A DNA stretch of 64,000 nt. Source: Streptomyces tirandamycinicus. GTDB taxonomy: Bacteria > Actinomycetota > Actinomycetes > Streptomycetales > Streptomycetaceae. Under the pieces are notes generated by a model. The model did not search any database, was not told where the DNA came from, and saw only the letters and a list, made by a program, of their open reading frames with translations. Shown one piece after another: positions 61,872 to 64,000 of the stretch (positions within the stretch are counted from its first letter, which is position 1; the number at the start of each line of letters is the position of its first letter). The stretch covers positions 2,223,001 through 2,287,000 of the forward strand of contig NZ_CP029188.1 in NCBI RefSeq assembly GCF_003097515.1. Reading direction: 5' to 3'. The position numbers and the translations under genes are program-made.

Positions 61872-63903
61872 GAGTGGTGTCCTCCCGCTCCGAAACCAGT
61901 CCCGGGACGGATTCGGCCGTCCCGCCCTCCCCCTGCCGCTGCGACGCCGGGCGGGCCACCACACGGGCGCCGCTGCCGGGCAGCGCCGCCGGGTCCACCG
62001 CCGCCGACGGCGGGGTGTGCGGCGGCACCGCGGACCGGCCCGGTATCGCCAGACCGGGCCGCTGCCCGCCGGCCTGCGACGGCACCGTCGACAGCCGCAG
62101 CGCGCGGTCGTTCGCCGCGTCGGCGGCGGCGCGCTCGCGCGCACGCCGGGAGTCCTCCGGCTCCAGCGGTATCGGCGATCCCCGCAGCGGCTCGTCCGCC
62201 GTACGCGGCAGGGTCAGCCGGAACTGCGAGCCGCCGCCCGGCTCTCCCCACGCCTGCAGCCAGCCGCCGTGGAGCCGCGCGTCCTCCACCGCGATGGACA
62301 GGCCGAGCCCCGTGCCGCCCGTGGTGCGCGCCCGTGCCGGATCGGCCCGCCAGAAGCGGTTGAACACCCGGGTCGCCTCGCCGGGCTTCAGCCCGACCCC
62401 GTAGTCGCGCACGGCCACGGCGACCGCGCCGCCCGCGGACGCCATCCGCACCACCACGTCGCGGCCCTCTCCGTGCTCCACCGCGTTCACGACGAGGTTG
62501 CGCAGCACCCGCTCGATCCGCCGGGCGTCGGCCTCGGCCACCACCGGCTGCTCGTCACCGACGACCCTGATCCGGCTGCCCTTGCGCTCCGCCAGCGGCT
62601 CGGCGCCGCCGATCACCCGGTGCACCACCTCGCGCAGGTCTATCGCCTCCGCCTCGAGAGCCGCGGCGCCCGCGTCGAACCTGCTGATCTCCAGCAGGTC
62701 GGCCAGCAGCGACTCGAACCGGTCCAGCTGGTCGGCCAGCAGCTCCGCGGAGCGTGCCGTCGCCGGGTCGAAGTCACTCCGTGCCTCGTGGATGAGGTCC
62801 GCGGCCATCCGCACCGTCGTCAGCGGCGTCCGCAGCTCGTGCGACACGTCGGAGACGAAGCGGCGCTGCATCCGCGACAGCTCCTCCAGCTGCTGGATCT
62901 TGTGCTGCAGGTTCTGCGCCATCTTGTTGAACGCCTCGCCGAGCCGGGCGATGTCGTCCTCGCCGGTGACCTTCATGCGCTCCTGGAGCCGCCCGGCGGA
63001 CAGGCGCTCGGCGATGCCCGCGGCCATCCGGACGGGCGTCACCACCTGCCGCACCACCAGCCACGCGATGGCCCCGAGCAGGACGACCACGAACAGGCCC
63101 GCCGTCGCCAGCGTGCCCTTGACCAGGCTCAGCGACTCCTCCTCCTGCGTCAGGGGGAAGAAGTAGTACAGCTCGTACGAGTAGCCCGCGACGTCGTTGA
63201 GCCGCTTGCCGACGACCAGACCGGCCTCGGGCTCCTTGGGAACCGAGTACTTGATCTTGACGTATGTCTGGAACGTGCCCGTCCCCTGCGCGACCGAGCT
63301 GCGCAGCGCCTGGGGAACGCTGGTCACGTCCACGTCCCCGGAGGCCCGCGGGGCCCGGCTCATCCCCGCGTCGTCGGAGTCCGGGCTCAGCGCCACCACG
63401 TGGTACGCACCCTGACCACCACTGGCGAGCTGCTTCACCAGCTCGGACCGCCAGTTCACGGAGCCGCGGCTGGGCCTGCCGTCCGTGGCGTCACCGTCCT
63501 GGCCGTCGAGGGCGGAAACCCCGCTCGCCTTCTCCTGCGCGGCCGCGAAACCACCCGCGGCCTGGCTCAGAGCGGCCTGCTCCTTGGCGTCCAGCAGACC
63601 GTTGCGGACCTGGCCGATGACCACGAGACCGAGCAGCAGCACCACGCCCAGGGACATCAGCAGGGTGCCGGCGACCACGCGCAGCTGGATGTTGCGCCGC
63701 CACAGCCGAACGGCCGGCAGCAGCGGACGCCTGATCCAGCGCACGACGAGCCGGAGCACCGGCCCGCCCGGCGCCCCGTCCGGCAGCAGCCGCCCGCCGG
63801 GGAGCAGGCGGCCGAGACGTGCGGACCCGTGCCCGGGCCCGGCAGCCCGCCCCGTACGGACTCCCGGCCCCCCGGGTTTCGGAGCAGCGCTGCCCACGGT
63901 CAT
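61861..63903 (-). CDS. mtrB: Two-component sensor kinase MtrB
   Basis: 680 aa from ATG 63903, one base after the mtrA stop; an ATG ten codons upstream lies within mtrA. Membrane helix 1 at about 75-97, an extracytoplasmic domain to about 240, helix 2, then HAMP ('AAGIAERLSAGRLQERMKVTGEDDI'). The HisKA box is 'FVSDVSHELRTPLTTVR' with the phosphorylated His, and the ATPase motifs are 'NLVVNAVEHG', 'DYGVGLKPGE' and 'GGTGLGLSIA'. The C-terminal 130 residues are a Pro/Ala-rich tail. With MtrA it controls cell wall, development and secondary metabolism. Confidence 0.98.
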   Translation of the reverse strand: MTVGSAAPKPGGPGVRTGRAAGPGHGSARLGRLLPGGRLLPDGAPGGPVLRLVVRWIRRPLLPAVRLWRRNIQLRVVAGTLLMSLGVVLLLGLVVIGQVRNGLLDAKEQAALSQAAGGFAAAQEKASGVSALDGQDGDATDGRPSRGSVNWRSELVKQLASGGQGAYHVVALSPDSDDAGMSRAPRASGDVDVTSVPQALRSSVAQGTGTFQTYVKIKYSVPKEPEAGLVVGKRLNDVAGYSYELYYFFPLTQEEESLSLVKGTLATAGLFVVVLLGAIAWLVVRQVVTPVRMAAGIAERLSAGRLQERMKVTGEDDIARLGEAFNKMAQNLQHKIQQLEELSRMQRRFVSDVSHELRTPLTTVRMAADLIHEARSDFDPATARSAELLADQLDRFESLLADLLEISRFDAGAAALEAEAIDLREVVHRVIGGAEPLAERKGSRIRVVGDEQPVVAEADARRIERVLRNLVVNAVEHGEGRDVVVRMASAGGAVAVAVRDYGVGLKPGEATRVFNRFWRADPARARTTGGTGLGLSIAVEDARLHGGWLQAWGEPGGGSQFRLTLPRTADEPLRGSPIPLEPEDSRRARERAAADAANDRALRLSTVPSQAGGQRPGLAIPGRSAVPPHTPPSAAVDPAALPGSGARVVARPASQRQGEGGTAESVPGLVSEREDTTRGR

Positions 63904-63904
63904 G

Positions 63905-64000
63905 TCAGCTCGGTCCCGCCTTGTAACCGACACCGCGGACGGTCACGACGATCTCCGGCCGCTCCGGGTCCTTCTCGACCTTGGAGCGCAGCCGCTGGAC
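63905..64000 (-). CDS. mtrA: Response regulator MtrA, C-terminal end (cut by window edge)
   Basis: The last 31 codons and TGA stop (63907-63905) of an OmpR-type response regulator. The reading 'VQRLRSKVEKDPERPEIVVTVRGVGYKAGPS' is the end of the winged-helix DNA-binding domain with the typical RGxGY wing. Position one base upstream of mtrB identifies it as mtrA. Most of the gene lies beyond the window. Confidence 0.95.
   Translation of the reverse strand, partial: VQRLRSKVEKDPERPEIVVTVRGVGYKAGPS

Noticed and set aside
1..64000. tRNA genes, rRNA genes, insertion sequences and integrases
   Set aside because: None was found by reading; only the tRNA-like end of tmRNA was seen.

Overview
The window reads as chromosomal DNA of a Streptomyces or close relative. 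It is very GC-rich with strong GC3 codon bias, uses many GTG starts, and carries a run of genes typical of the streptomycete core: ssrA-smpB-S41 protease-ftsX-ftsE, prfB, a pair of PkaA/PkaB-like kinases, the large NAD-glutamate dehydrogenase, secA, hpf, comF and lpqB-mtrB-mtrA. No tRNA, rRNA, CRISPR array or insertion sequence was recognised.

Layout. 1-5.2 kb: an orphan antitoxin with a truncated PIN toxin beside the 3' end of tmRNA, then smpB, an S41 peptidase, ftsX and ftsE on the minus strand and a small zinc-ribbon membrane protein on plus. 5.3-21.5 kb: an accessory block lying between the ftsE neighbourhood and prfB. It holds an LAETG cell-wall protein with tandem repeats, a DUF397/XRE regulator pair, and a RiPP biosynthetic cluster (7.87-20.4 kb) on the minus strand. 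21.6-30.4 kb: prfB, two Ser/Thr protein kinases and a divergent FHA-FtsK-like protein with a His-rich linker. 30.6-34.4 kb: a CUT1 sugar ABC importer without its ATPase. 34.6-40.3 kb: a methyltransferase-like protein, a family 2 glycosyltransferase, a TetR regulator and a Wzm/Wzt-type exporter pair, which looks like a surface-glycan locus. 40.4-43.5 kb: an ECF42-type sigma factor with its DGPF/YCII partner and a GT87-like membrane protein. 43.6-64 kb: housekeeping genes from gdh to the 3' end of mtrA.

The most notable content is the RiPP cluster. A MalT/LuxR-type regulator lies upstream of a tightly coupled operon: YcaO cyclodehydratase (C-terminal PxPxP), a zinc-tetrathiolate E1-like partner, an E1-like/SagB-type dehydrogenase fusion, a second SagB-like protein, a PqqD-like/M50 membrane protease, a split LanB (tRNA-dependent glutamylation protein and SpaB_C elimination protein). 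It is followed by four small precursor genes (52-61 aa). Their leaders share a PE(L/V)EVLP motif and their cores are rich in Ser, Thr, Gly and Ala with one to three Cys. There is no LanC, only one SpaB_C protein and no recognisable exporter. The set predicts azole- and dehydroamino-acid-containing linear peptides of the goadsporin kind, or an unusual thiopeptide relative, with four products from one enzyme set. This class assignment is inference.

Coordinates come from reading the sequence and the open frames. Family names come from motif recognition, not from database searches. Remarks on gene order in other streptomycetes are from memory.
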